Positions 24,726-34,097 of a DNA stretch of 64,000 nucleotides are shown here, in pieces (position 1 is the first letter of the stretch; each line of letters opens with the position of its first letter). Origin of the DNA: Paractinoplanes durhamensis (GTDB taxonomy: Bacteria; Actinomycetota; Actinomycetes; Mycobacteriales; Micromonosporaceae); the NCBI RefSeq assembly GCF_016862175.1, contig NZ_BOML01000030.1:1-64000 (forward strand), in the 5' to 3' direction. The notes under the pieces were generated by a model. That model was not told the origin of the DNA, ran no database searches, and saw only the letters and a list, made by a program, of their open reading frames with translations. The position numbers were made by a program, and so were the translations under genes.

Positions 24726-25397
24726 ATGAAGCTTCTTCTCACGTCCGCGGGCATCAAGAACCCGAGCATCCAGCGCGCGCTGGTCGACCTGATGGGCAAG
24801 CCGATCGCCGAGGCCACCGCCCTCTGCATCCCGACCGGCAGCTACGGGAGTCCCTACGGCAGCCCCGCCGGGGCCTGGCGGTTCGTCAGCGGCCAGGAGC
24901 CGAACTGCCCGATGACCGGGCTGGGCTGGAAGTCGATGGGTCTGCTGGAGCTCACCGCGCTGCCCAGCATGGCGCAGGAGCGCTGGGTCCCCTGGGTCCG
25001 GGAGGCGGACGTCCTGCTGGTCAACGGCGGCGACGCGCTCTACCTGAACCACTGGATGCGCGAGTCCGGGCTGGCCGACCTCCTGCCGTCGCTGACCGAG
25101 ACGGTCTGGGCCGGGCTGAGTGCGGGCAGCATGGTGATGACGCCCCGGATCGGGTCGGACTTCGTCGGCTGGAAGGCGCCCTCCGGCGACGACCGCGCGC
25201 TGGGGATCGTCGACTTCGCGATCTTCCCGCACGTGGATCACCCGATGCTGCCGGAGAACACGATGGCCGCCGCCGAGAAGTGGGCGGCCGAGATCGCCGG
25301 CCCGGCCTACGCGATCGACGACGAGACCGCCATCCAGGTGGTCGACGGCGTCGTCGACATCGTCTCCGAGGGCCACTGGAAGCTGTTCGGAGCGTAG
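24726..25397 (+). CDS. Peptidase S51 (peptidase E-like)
   Basis: 223 residues with the glutamine-amidotransferase-like fold of family S51. The nucleophile serine is in WAGLSAGSMVM and the segment LLVNGGDALYLNHWM is typical. The family includes aspartyl dipeptidases and cyanophycinase, but this is the short peptidase E form. It precedes the NmrA-like gene by 9 bp. Confidence 0.8.
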   Translation: MKLLLTSAGIKNPSIQRALVDLMGKPIAEATALCIPTGSYGSPYGSPAGAWRFVSGQEPNCPMTGLGWKSMGLLELTALPSMAQERWVPWVREADVLLVNGGDALYLNHWMRESGLADLLPSLTETVWAGLSAGSMVMTPRIGSDFVGWKAPSGDDRALGIVDFAIFPHVDHPMLPENTMAAAEKWAAEIAGPAYAIDDETAIQVVDGVVDIVSEGHWKLFGA

Positions 25398-25406
25398 AAA
25401 TAGGGC

Positions 25407-26225
25407 ATGAGCTTGATCGTGATTTCGGGGGCCACCGGACGGCTGGGTGGGCGGGTGGCCCGGAACATCGGCGGGTCGCCGCGGCTGCTGGTGCGGGATG
25501 CGTCGCGGGCGCCGGAGGGTGCTGATGTGGCGGTGGCCGACTACGCCGACGGGGCGGCCGTCCAGCGGGCGCTCGACGGGGCCGACACCGTGCTGATGGT
25601 GTCGGCGGCCGAGACCCCCGACCGGGTCACCCAGCACCGCAGCTTCGTCGACGCCGCCAAGGCGGCCGGGGTGAAGCACCTCGTCTACACCTCGTTCGCG
25701 GGCGCCGCGCCGGACGCCACCTTCACCCTCGCGCGCGACCACTGGCACACCGAGCAGCACATTCGCGACAGCGGGCTGGCCTTCACGTTCCTGCGCGACA
25801 ACCTCTACGCCGACTTCCTGCCGTTCCTGGTCGGCGAGGACGGGGTGATCCGCGGGCCGGCCGGCGACGGGCGGGCCGCCGTGGTGGCGCAGGACGACAT
25901 CGCCGACGCGCTGGTCGCGGTGCTGCGCGATCCGGCTCCGCACGCCGGCAAGACCTACGAGATGACCGGGCCGGAGGCGCTCAGCCTCACCGAGGTGGCG
26001 GCGATCATCGGTGGGTCGGCCACCTATTACGACGAGACGCTCGACGAGGCGTACGCCTCGCGGGAGCAGTATCAGGCGCCGAAGTGGCAGGTCGACGCGT
26101 GGGTCAGCACCTACACCGCGATCGCGGCCGGGGAGCTGGCCCGCGTCTCCACCGACGTGGAGACGCTGACCGGCCACCCGGCCACGTCGCTGCGGGAGCT
26201 TCTACACCGTGGCGACCGGGCGTAG
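25407..26225 (+). CDS. NmrA-like NAD(P)-dependent reductase (QorB type)
   Basis: 272 residues. The Rossmann nucleotide loop SGATGRLGGRVA is at the N-terminus; HLVYTSFAGAAPDATF and TFLRDNLYADFLP match NAD(P)H:quinone-oxidoreductase-2-like atypical SDR proteins. It probably reduces quinones or senses NADPH. Its last 24 bp overlap the end of the convergent SulP/carbonic-anhydrase gene. Confidence 0.85.
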   Translation: MSLIVISGATGRLGGRVARNIGGSPRLLVRDASRAPEGADVAVADYADGAAVQRALDGADTVLMVSAAETPDRVTQHRSFVDAAKAAGVKHLVYTSFAGAAPDATFTLARDHWHTEQHIRDSGLAFTFLRDNLYADFLPFLVGEDGVIRGPAGDGRAAVVAQDDIADALVAVLRDPAPHAGKTYEMTGPEALSLTEVAAIIGGSATYYDETLDEAYASREQYQAPKWQVDAWVSTYTAIAAGELARVSTDVETLTGHPATSLRELLHRGDRA

Positions 26226-28289
26226 GCCCAGGCGGTCGACCGCGTACATCTTGGCCTCGGCCAGGTCGAAATACATCCCGGTCAGGGTCAGGCGGCCGGC
26301 CTCCTCGGCCTCCCGCACCACCGGGTAGGTGCGCAGGTTGGCGAGCTGGCGGGTCACGTTGTCGGTCACGCAGCGGGTCTCGTCGGTCTCGCCGGCGAAG
26401 TCGTTGGCCGACCAGGTCAGCCAGCGGCCCAGATCACCGGTGTTGCCACCGGCCATCATCGCCCGCACCGCGCCGCAGCCGGAGTGACCGCAGACGGTGA
26501 TGGTGGCAACGCCGAGGACCCCGACGGCGTACTCGATGGCGGCGCCGATCGACGAGTCCGGGCCGCCGTGCGGTGGCACCACGTTGCCGATGTTGCGGAC
26601 GCAGAACAGGTCGCCGGGCCCGCTCGTGGTGATCAGGTTGGGCACCAGCCGGGAGTCGGCGCAGGTGATGAAGAGCTGCTCGGGCTGCTGGCCGTCGCGG
26701 GCCAGGCCGGCCAGGTGCGGCTGCACGAGCGGGGCGACGCTGCGTTCGAACTCGTGGATCCCGGCCGCCATCGCGTTGCGCCGCTGCCGGTCCAGGTCCT
26801 GCCATTGCGACCAGGAACCGAACCGCCGCGGCGTGCTCTTGCCGGCACCCAGCCGCCCGCGCGAGGCGCGGGCGAACCACCCGTCGTGGGTTTCTCGGAC
26901 ATCGACGGTTCCGCCGCTTTTGACGTACGCCTCCCGCCAGTCCTCGATCACCTGAAACGCACCGTGGTCGAGGTAGTCGAGGTGCAGCTCGACCGTGACG
27001 TCCTGCCCGGGCGGCAGGGCGTTGAGGCTGCGCGCGACCCGGCCGGAGCCGACGAAGGCCAGCGAACCGCTGATCGTGACGGTCGCGCCCTCGGTGCGGA
27101 TCTCGCAGCGGGCCAGCCGCCACAGCATGAGCAGCACGGCGCAGGCGAGCCCGGCCGCGACCCCGGTGAGCAGGTCGGTGGCCACCACCCCGGCCGCGGT
27201 GACCAGGTAGGTCGGCAGCTCCCGGTGCCGGGCGTAGGTGCGGATCTGGGCCAGGCTGATCAGCCGCAGCCCGACCACGACCAGCACCGCGGCCAGCACC
27301 GCCAGCGGGATGGTTTCCAGCAGGCCGGCGAGGAGCAGCACGATCACCGCGATCCAGACGCCGTGCAGGATGGCCGAGGCGCGGGTGCGGGCGCCGGCCG
27401 CCACGTTGGCCGAGCTGCGCACGATCACGCCGGTGACCGGCAGGCCGCCGAGCAGGCCGGACACCGTGTTGGCGCAGCCCTGGGCGACCAGCTCGCGGTT
27501 GAGGTCGGCGCGCGGGCCGTCGTGCAGCCGGTCGACGGCGACCGCGGACAGCAGCGACTCGACGCTGGCGACCAGCGCGATGGTGGCGACCGCGACGCCG
27601 ATCTCCCAGAGCGGCGCGTCCGGCCAGGCCGGCAGGATCAGGGCGGACAGCGGCGCGTCGGGCAGGTCGACCCGTTCCACGTCGGCGCCGATCGCCGCCG
27701 CCAGAGCGGTCACGACCACCACCGCGACCAGTGCGGCCGGGACCATCGCCAGGAGTTTCAGGCGCGGCCACAGCAGGAGTACGCCGATGGTGCACACGCC
27801 GAGCAGGGCGGACACGCCGTGGTGGCCGACCACCTGCGCGGGCAGGTCGCGCAGGTTCTGCCAGGCCGAGCTCTGCGCGTCGCCGCCGAGCAGCACGTGC
27901 ACCTGACTCAGCGCGATGACCAGGCCGATGCCGGCGAGCATGCCGTGCACGACCGCGGGCGACAGGGCCAGCGCGGCCCGGCCGAGGCGGGACACCCCGA
28001 GCACGATCTGGACCAGGCCGGCGACCGCGACGATCGCCGCCGTGCCGGCCAGGCCGTAGGTCGCGATGGTGCCGGCCACGATCACGGTCAGGCCCGCGGC
28101 CGGGCCGCTGACCTGCAACGGAGCGCCGCTGAGCGCGCCCGCGACGATACCGCCGACGACGGCGGCTATCAGGCCGGAGAGAAGCGGCGCCCCGGAGGCG
28201 GCCGCGATGCCAAGGGAGAGCGGGATCGCGATCAGGAAGACGACGATCGACGCCGGAAGGTCATGCCGTAAAAGCCTCATGACGGACAT
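26202..28289 (-). CDS. SulP anion transporter fused to beta-carbonic anhydrase
   Basis: 695 residues. Residues 1-385 are a SulP transporter with 10 or more membrane helices (QVSGPAAGLTVIVAGTIA, GLLGGLPVTGVIVRSSAN). About 390-480 is a STAS-like domain, and the last 200 residues are a beta-carbonic anhydrase with zinc ligands in TCADSR and CGHSGCG. The fusion suggests uptake of bicarbonate and its local interconversion with CO2. ATG 28289 is chosen because SulP proteins usually begin just before RHDLPAS; a GTG at 28331 would add 14 residues. Confidence 0.9.
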   Translation of the reverse strand: MSVMRLLRHDLPASIVVFLIAIPLSLGIAAASGAPLLSGLIAAVVGGIVAGALSGAPLQVSGPAAGLTVIVAGTIATYGLAGTAAIVAVAGLVQIVLGVSRLGRAALALSPAVVHGMLAGIGLVIALSQVHVLLGGDAQSSAWQNLRDLPAQVVGHHGVSALLGVCTIGVLLLWPRLKLLAMVPAALVAVVVVTALAAAIGADVERVDLPDAPLSALILPAWPDAPLWEIGVAVATIALVASVESLLSAVAVDRLHDGPRADLNRELVAQGCANTVSGLLGGLPVTGVIVRSSANVAAGARTRASAILHGVWIAVIVLLLAGLLETIPLAVLAAVLVVVGLRLISLAQIRTYARHRELPTYLVTAAGVVATDLLTGVAAGLACAVLLMLWRLARCEIRTEGATVTISGSLAFVGSGRVARSLNALPPGQDVTVELHLDYLDHGAFQVIEDWREAYVKSGGTVDVRETHDGWFARASRGRLGAGKSTPRRFGSWSQWQDLDRQRRNAMAAGIHEFERSVAPLVQPHLAGLARDGQQPEQLFITCADSRLVPNLITTSGPGDLFCVRNIGNVVPPHGGPDSSIGAAIEYAVGVLGVATITVCGHSGCGAVRAMMAGGNTGDLGRWLTWSANDFAGETDETRCVTDNVTRQLANLRTYPVVREAEEAGRLTLTGMYFDLAEAKMYAVDRLGLRPVATV

Positions 28290-28359
28290 GTCCGAAAAAT
28301 AGCGAAGAAGAGTTAAGCGCCGGTTACGCACCGCAGTTCTTCAGGGAAGGCACAGCAAA

Positions 28360-28387
28360 CTGCCGCCGCCTACACAGGCGACGGCAG
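28360..28387 (-). terminator. Terminator of the epimerase gene
   Basis: CTGCCGCCGCCT pairs with AGGCGACGGCAG with one mismatch, and TTTGCTG follows on the minus strand. It lies 17 bp after the epimerase stop and ahead of the SulP gene. Confidence 0.65.
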
Positions 28388-28403
28388 CATGATCATCTGG
28401 ATG

Positions 28404-29483
28404 TCAGGACTGCGGTTTCCACAGGTCCTGGTTCGCCTCGTACATCTCGCGCAGGATCGCCGGCACGTCGTAGGTGAGCTTCCACTCGGGGTAGTGCTCC
28501 TGGAACCGGCTCAGCCCGCTGATCCACCACTGGTGGTCGCCGACCCGGTTCTCCTCGACGTAGTCGGTCCGCGCCTCGACCCCGGTGATCTCGCTGGCCA
28601 GCTGGAACGCCTCAAGGACCGAGCAATTCGAATAACGTCCGCCGCCCATGTTGTAGACCTCGGCCACCCGGGGCGCCCGGTAGAACGCCTCGAACGCCGA
28701 GACCAGGTCGCTGGAGTGGATCGCGTCGCGGACCTGCTTACCCTTGTACCCGTAGATGTGGTACTGCCGCTGCTCCATCACGCAGCGCATCACGTACGCC
28801 AGGAAGCCGTGCAGCTCGGCCGCCGAGTGACCCGGCCCGGTGAGGGTGCCGCCGCGGAAGACCGAGGTGGGCATGTCGAAGTAGCGGCCGTACTCCTGGA
28901 CCATCACGTCGGCGGCGACCTTGCTGGCGCCGAAGACGGAGTGCAGGCACTGGTCGATCGACATGGTCTCGTCGATGCCCTCGTACCACTGGTGGTCCTC
29001 CGGCAGCTCCCAGCGGGTCTCCTGCTCGATCAGCGGAAGCGAGTTGGGCAGGTCGCCGTAGACCTTGTTGGTCGAGGTGAAGATGAACGGGGTGGCCGGG
29101 GTGTGCTGCCGGACCGCCTCGAGCATGTTCAGCGTGCCGACCGCGTTCACGTCGAAGTCGGTGAACGGCTCGCGGGCGGCCCAGTCGTGCGAGGGCTGCG
29201 CGGCGCAGTGGATGACCAGGCCGACGTTGCGGCCGAGGCCCGCGAACAGCCTGTTCAAGCCGTCCCGGTCGCGGATGTCGATATCGTGGTGGGTGTACCG
29301 CTCGCCCACCTCCTTCGTCAGCCGGTCCAGGTTCCACTTGGTGGAGCCGTCCTTGCCGAAGAAGTAGCCGCGCATATCGTTGTCGACGCCGACCACATCC
29401 ATGCCGAGGCCGGCGAAGTGCCGGACGGACTCGGAGCCGATCAGGCCCGCCGAGCCGGTGACCACGACCACACTGCTGCTCAT
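28404..29483 (-). CDS. NAD-dependent sugar-nucleotide epimerase/dehydratase
   Basis: 359 residues of the extended SDR family. The NAD loop is VTGSAGLIGSESV; TSTNKVYGD and HSVFGASKVAAD are the active-site segments. The usual YxxxK tyrosine is phenylalanine here, which as I recall also occurs in the CDP-paratose/tyvelose 2-epimerase-like group, to which FRGGTLTGPGHSAAELHG also points. It probably modifies a nucleotide sugar for surface glycans. The substrate is unknown; no glycosyltransferase lies beside it. Confidence 0.82.
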   Translation of the reverse strand: MSSSVVVVTGSAGLIGSESVRHFAGLGMDVVGVDNDMRGYFFGKDGSTKWNLDRLTKEVGERYTHHDIDIRDRDGLNRLFAGLGRNVGLVIHCAAQPSHDWAAREPFTDFDVNAVGTLNMLEAVRQHTPATPFIFTSTNKVYGDLPNSLPLIEQETRWELPEDHQWYEGIDETMSIDQCLHSVFGASKVAADVMVQEYGRYFDMPTSVFRGGTLTGPGHSAAELHGFLAYVMRCVMEQRQYHIYGYKGKQVRDAIHSSDLVSAFEAFYRAPRVAEVYNMGGGRYSNCSVLEAFQLASEITGVEARTDYVEENRVGDHQWWISGLSRFQEHYPEWKLTYDVPAILREMYEANQDLWKPQS

Positions 29484-29677
29484 CTAGACCTCCGCGAAAA
29501 CGCTCAGTCGAACGGCCCGAGGTTACAGGGTGTGTACATGCGAGCTGAGGGCCGGTCGGCCTGTCGCGAACGTCATGCTTGGTCCCGCAGCGAAATGGGC
29601 ACGTCACATATTCGGTACATCCGATGGCAAGGCTCCGGACGCAGGGACAGCCATCAACACGGACATAGGCGGTCTAC

Positions 29678-32257
29678 ATGACGGAGTCTCTCCCGGTCAC
29701 GGCGGACGGCGCCGCCGCGGCCCAGGACCTCACGCTCGGTGTCGAGGAGGAGTTGCACGTCGTCGACCTGGCCACCCGCGAACTCGTGCCGCGCGCCCCC
29801 GACGTGCTGGCCCGGCTCGACCCGGAGCATTTCTCGGCCGAGCTGCACCGCTCGGTGGTGGAGACCAACACCCCGGTCGCGGCGACCCTCGACGACCTGC
29901 GGGACGGGATCGTCAGCCGGCGGCGGGACGCGATCGCGGTCGCCGAGTCGCTCGGGCTCGGCCTGGCGGCCACCGGCACGGTTCCGCTCGTCGACCTGGA
30001 GTCACTCCCCGTGACGCCCACGTCGCGGTACCGCCGGATGCTCGACGACTACCAGCTCCTCGCCCGTGAGCAGTTGATCTGCGGTGCCCAGGTGCACGTC
30101 GGCGTCCCGGACCGGGATGAAGCGGTCGCGGTGGCGCAGCGGGTCACCCCGGTGCTGCCGGTGCTGCTGGCCCTGTCGGCCAGCTCGCCCTACTGGATGG
30201 GTGAGGACTCGGGGTATGCGAGCGTGCGGTCGCTGGTGTGGATGCGCTGGCCGACCGCCGGCGACCCCGGCGTGCTCGACTCCGCCGCCGAGCACGACGC
30301 CCTGGTCGACGACCTGATCGCGTCCGGCACCATCACCGACCCGAAGATGGTCTATTTCGACGTCCGGCCGTCGGCCCATCTGCCGACCGTGGAGCTGCGG
30401 GTCACCGACTCCTCGCCGGACGCCGACACCGTGGTCCTGCTGGCCGGCCTGTTCCGGGCGCTGGTGCTGCGGGCCCGCGACGATCACCGCGCCGGCCGGC
30501 CGCTCCCGCCCAGCCGGCCGCCGCTGCAGCGGGCCGCGATGTGGCGGGCCGCCCGCTCCGGGCTTGAAGGCGACCTGCTCGACCTGCCCCGCTCCCCCTC
30601 GCCGCTGCCGGCCGCGGCCGCGGTGGAACGCCTGGTCGGCGAGCTCCGGCCGCAGCTGGAGGAGCTGGGCGACTGGGAGCAGGTCTTCGACCTGTCGGTG
30701 CGGGCGCTCAGCCGGGGCAGCTCGGCCGCCCGCCAGCGCCGGGCGATGGCCCGCCGCGGCCGGATCTCCGACGTGGTCGACCTGGTCGTGGCGGACACCC
30801 GCGGCGGCGCCACCGGCATCGGTCCGGAAGGACAAACCATTCCGGCGGGCCTTTTCCCGTACGCCGTGGAGGGCGACGAAGCCTTCCCGGGCGGGGACGT
30901 GGCACCGGCGTACACCGGAATCCTGAATGTTCTCAGTGCCCTCGGCTCGGGTGGTCTTCGTCGTCGCGAGGACGCCCGGGACGACGAGCAGCGCGCCCGC
31001 GGCATCACGTTCAGCGTGGCCGGCGAGGCCGCGACCCGGCTGTTCCCGTTCGACCTGGTGCCCCGGCTGGTGACGGCCGCCGACTGGACCAGGCTCAGCG
31101 CCGGTCTGGTGCAGCGGGTCCGCGCGCTCGACCGGTTCGTCACCGACGTCTACGGCGAGCGGGCGGTCGTGCGTGACGGCATCGTGCCGGAGTGGGTGAT
31201 CGACGGATCGCCGGAGCTGCGGCCCAGCGGCGCCCTGGTCGCCCACGACGGCGTCCGCGCCCAGGTGGCCGGCGTCGACCTGGTGCGCGACGTGGACGGC
31301 GAGTGGTGCGTGCTCGAGGACAATCTGCGGGTGCCGTCCGGCATCGCGTACGCCATGCAGAACCGCCGGCTCACCGAGAGTGTCCTGCCCGAGCTGCCGA
31401 TGCCCGACCACCTGCTCTCCATCGAGGGCACCCCGCAGCTGCTGCTGACGTCGCTGCGCGAGGCGGCCCGCCCGGCGGCCGGCGACAATCCGTCGATCGT
31501 GGTGCTCAGCCAGGGCCCGGACGACTCGGCCTGGTTCGAACACCGGCTGCTGGCCGAGGAGATGGGCGTGCCGCTGGTGCGCAGCACCGAGCTGTTCGTC
31601 GAGGGCACCCGGGTCTTCCGGATTCGCAGCGGCAAGCGCTACCCGGTCGACGTGATCTACCTGCGGATGGGCGAGGACAGCCTGGTGCACTCGCCGGGCG
31701 CGGACGGCATGCCGCTCGGGCCGAGCCTGGTCGCCGCGCTGCACGCGGACACGGTCACGCTGGCCAATGCGCTCGGCAACGGCATCGGCGACGACAAGGC
31801 GGTGTACGCCTACGTGCCCAAGCTCATCGAGTACTACCTGGGCGAGAAGCCGCTGCTCGCGGACGTGCCGACCTACCTGTGCGGCATTCGCGACCAGCGC
31901 GAGGAAGTGCTGAACCGGCTGGACGAGCTGGTCTGCAAGCCGGTCGACGGCTACGGCGGCGACCGGATCGTGATCGGCCCGCACGCCTCGCCCGAGGAGC
32001 TCGCCGCGGTCCGCCGGCAGATCATCACGGCCCCGCACCGCTGGGTCGCGCAGGAGGTCGTCCGGCTCTCCACCCACCCGGTCTTCGACGGTCACCAGCT
32101 GGCGGCCCGGCACGTGGACCTACGCGCGTTCGTCTTCAGCGGCAGCGAGTCGGTGGTCGCGCCGGCCGCGCTCACCCGGGTCGCCCCGGCGGGCAGCATG
32201 ATCGTCAACTCGTCGCGCGGGGGTGGCTCCAAGGACACCTGGTTGCTCGGGTCGTAG
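29678..32257 (+). CDS. GCS2 carboxylate-amine ligase fused to circularly permuted ATP-grasp
   Basis: 859 residues. Residues 15-375 resemble the GCS2 glutamate-cysteine-ligase-like family (LGVEEELHVVDLATRELVP, ICGAQVHVGVPD, VELRVTDSSPD). Residues 395-859 resemble the CP_ATPgrasp_2 family (VLEDNLRVPSGIAYAMQNRR, VIYLRMGEDSL, LVCKPVDGYGGDRIVIGP). Both halves are ATP-dependent amide-forming folds, so one protein could build a gamma-glutamyl or similar peptide in two steps. It is followed after 45 bp by an amidotransferase and then an S9 peptidase, probably one operon. The product is unknown; no sugar or NRPS genes are nearby. Confidence 0.85.
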   Translation: MTESLPVTADGAAAAQDLTLGVEEELHVVDLATRELVPRAPDVLARLDPEHFSAELHRSVVETNTPVAATLDDLRDGIVSRRRDAIAVAESLGLGLAATGTVPLVDLESLPVTPTSRYRRMLDDYQLLAREQLICGAQVHVGVPDRDEAVAVAQRVTPVLPVLLALSASSPYWMGEDSGYASVRSLVWMRWPTAGDPGVLDSAAEHDALVDDLIASGTITDPKMVYFDVRPSAHLPTVELRVTDSSPDADTVVLLAGLFRALVLRARDDHRAGRPLPPSRPPLQRAAMWRAARSGLEGDLLDLPRSPSPLPAAAAVERLVGELRPQLEELGDWEQVFDLSVRALSRGSSAARQRRAMARRGRISDVVDLVVADTRGGATGIGPEGQTIPAGLFPYAVEGDEAFPGGDVAPAYTGILNVLSALGSGGLRRREDARDDEQRARGITFSVAGEAATRLFPFDLVPRLVTAADWTRLSAGLVQRVRALDRFVTDVYGERAVVRDGIVPEWVIDGSPELRPSGALVAHDGVRAQVAGVDLVRDVDGEWCVLEDNLRVPSGIAYAMQNRRLTESVLPELPMPDHLLSIEGTPQLLLTSLREAARPAAGDNPSIVVLSQGPDDSAWFEHRLLAEEMGVPLVRSTELFVEGTRVFRIRSGKRYPVDVIYLRMGEDSLVHSPGADGMPLGPSLVAALHADTVTLANALGNGIGDDKAVYAYVPKLIEYYLGEKPLLADVPTYLCGIRDQREEVLNRLDELVCKPVDGYGGDRIVIGPHASPEELAAVRRQIITAPHRWVAQEVVRLSTHPVFDGHQLAARHVDLRAFVFSGSESVVAPAALTRVAPAGSMIVNSSRGGGSKDTWLLGS

Positions 32258-32302
32258 GCGTTCTTAACAGGCCGGAAATCGAGCTAGAGGAGATTGGCAC
32301 CG

Positions 32303-34075
32303 ATGTGTGGAATCGCCGGTGAAATTCGGTACGACGGAAACGCCGCGGACGAGGGGGCGATCCGGCGAATGCTGCCGTGCCTCGAGTCGCGCGGCCCGGA
32401 CGGCGAGGGGCTCTTCCGCCGTGGACCGGTCGCCTTCGGCCACCGCCGCCTGAAGATCATCGACCTCTCCGAGGCCGGTGGGCAGCCGATGACCGACGAC
32501 GAGCTCGGGCTCACCCTGGTCTTCAACGGCTGCATCTACAACTACAAGCAGCTGCGGGACGAGCTCCAGTCGTACGGCTACCGGTTCTTCTCCACCTCGG
32601 ACACCGAGGTCATCATCAAGGCGTACCACCGCTGGGGTTCGTCGTGCGTACGCCGCTTCCTCGGGATGTTCGCCTTTGCCATCCTGAAGCATGAGACCGG
32701 CGAGGTGATGCTGGCCCGGGACCGGCTCGGGATCAAGCCGATGTACCTCTCTTCGTCCGGCAACCGGCTTCGGTTCGCCTCCACGCTGCCCGCCCTGCTC
32801 GCGGCCGGTGACGTCGACAAGTCGATCGACCGGGTGGCGCTGCAGCACTACATGACGTTCCACTCGGTGGTGCCGGCGCCGCGGACGATCATCGAGGGGG
32901 TCCGCAAGCTGCCGCCGGCGACCGTCCGCACGATCAGCCCCGACGGGTCGTTCACCGACGAGGTCTACTGGGAGCCGTCGCACACCCGCCGTACCGACAT
33001 CCCGGCCGACGAGTGGCCCGCGCTGATCCACGAGAAGCTCGCGCTCGCGGTCGAGCGCCGCATGGTCGCCGACGTGCCGGTCGGGGTGCTGCTCTCCGGC
33101 GGCATCGACTCCAGCTACATCGTCGCCCTGCTCGCCGAGCAGGGGCAGCGTGGGCTCACCACGTTCAGCATCGGGTTCGAGGCGGGCGGCGGGGAGAGCG
33201 GCGACGAGTTCGCCTACTCCGACATCGTCGCCAAGCAGTTCGACACCGTGCACCACCAGATCCGGATCGGTAAGGACCGGTTCCTGCCCGCGGTCGACCG
33301 CACGGTGGCGGCGATGAGCGAGCCGATGGTTTCGCACGACTGCATCGCGTTCAACCTTTTGAGCGAAGACGTGTCAAAGTCGGTGAAAGTTGTACAGTCG
33401 GGGCAGGGAGCGGACGAGATCCTGGCCGGCTACAGCTGGTATCCGCCGCTCGCCCACGTCCCGTATTCCGAGGCGGTCGACGCGTACGCACAGGAGTTCT
33501 TCGACCGCCCGCACGCCGAGCTCGCCCAGCAGCTCAGCCCGGACTGGCTCCTGGCCGACGACGTCAGCCGCGAGTTCGTGGCAGCGAGCTTCGGACGGCA
33601 CGGCGCCGACACCGCGGTCGACGCAGCGTTGCGACTCGACTCCCAGGTGATGCTCGTCGACGACCCGGTCAAACGGGTCGACAACATGACCATGGCGTGG
33701 GGGCTGGAAGCTCGCGTACCGTTCCTGGATCACGAGCTCGTGGAGCTGGCCGCGGCCTGCCCACCCGAGCTCAAGCTGGCGCACGGCGGAAAGGGTGTTC
33801 TCAAGCAGGCGGCCCGCGGGGTCGTGCCCGACGAGGTGATCGACCGGACCAAGGGGTACTTCCCGGTCCCGGGGATCCGGCACCTGGCGGGACCGATGCT
33901 CGACAAGGTCCGCGACGCGCTGTACGCGCCGGAAGCACGGGCGCGGGGACTCTTCCGCCCGGAGTACGTGGATCGGCTGCTGGCCGATCCGAACACGGCG
34001 CGCACGACACTCGGCGCCAACCAGCTATGGCAGCTGGCCCTGTTGGAGATGTGGTTGCAGGACAAAGGCATCTGA
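32303..34075 (+). CDS. Asparagine-synthase-type amidotransferase (NAGGN amidotransferase-like)
   Basis: 590 residues. The glutaminase domain begins MCGIAGEIRY with the nucleophile Cys2, so ATG 32303 must be the start; an in-frame TTG at 32294 would bury the cysteine. The ribosome site AGAGGAG precedes it. The synthetase domain has the PP-loop LLSGGIDSS near residue 265 and SGQGADEILAGYSW. Features such as GGGESGDEFAYSDIVA and SEPMVSHDCIAF recall the N-acetylglutaminylglutamine amidotransferase subfamily (osmolyte NAGGN) rather than ordinary AsnB. It would turn a terminal carboxylate into an amide using glutamine and ATP. Confidence 0.88.
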   Translation: MCGIAGEIRYDGNAADEGAIRRMLPCLESRGPDGEGLFRRGPVAFGHRRLKIIDLSEAGGQPMTDDELGLTLVFNGCIYNYKQLRDELQSYGYRFFSTSDTEVIIKAYHRWGSSCVRRFLGMFAFAILKHETGEVMLARDRLGIKPMYLSSSGNRLRFASTLPALLAAGDVDKSIDRVALQHYMTFHSVVPAPRTIIEGVRKLPPATVRTISPDGSFTDEVYWEPSHTRRTDIPADEWPALIHEKLALAVERRMVADVPVGVLLSGGIDSSYIVALLAEQGQRGLTTFSIGFEAGGGESGDEFAYSDIVAKQFDTVHHQIRIGKDRFLPAVDRTVAAMSEPMVSHDCIAFNLLSEDVSKSVKVVQSGQGADEILAGYSWYPPLAHVPYSEAVDAYAQEFFDRPHAELAQQLSPDWLLADDVSREFVAASFGRHGADTAVDAALRLDSQVMLVDDPVKRVDNMTMAWGLEARVPFLDHELVELAAACPPELKLAHGGKGVLKQAARGVVPDEVIDRTKGYFPVPGIRHLAGPMLDKVRDALYAPEARARGLFRPEYVDRLLADPNTARTTLGANQLWQLALLEMWLQDKGI

Positions 34076-34097
34076 TCGGTTTCTCGAGGGGGATTGC

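Noticed and set aside
26484..28271. Long frame opposite the SulP/carbonic anhydrase gene
   Set aside because: Arg/Asp/Gln-rich low-complexity translation without domains; the minus-strand gene has full family motifs.
32294..32302. TTG start three codons upstream of the amidotransferase
   Set aside because: The class II glutaminase needs cysteine directly after the initiator methionine, so ATG 32303 is required.
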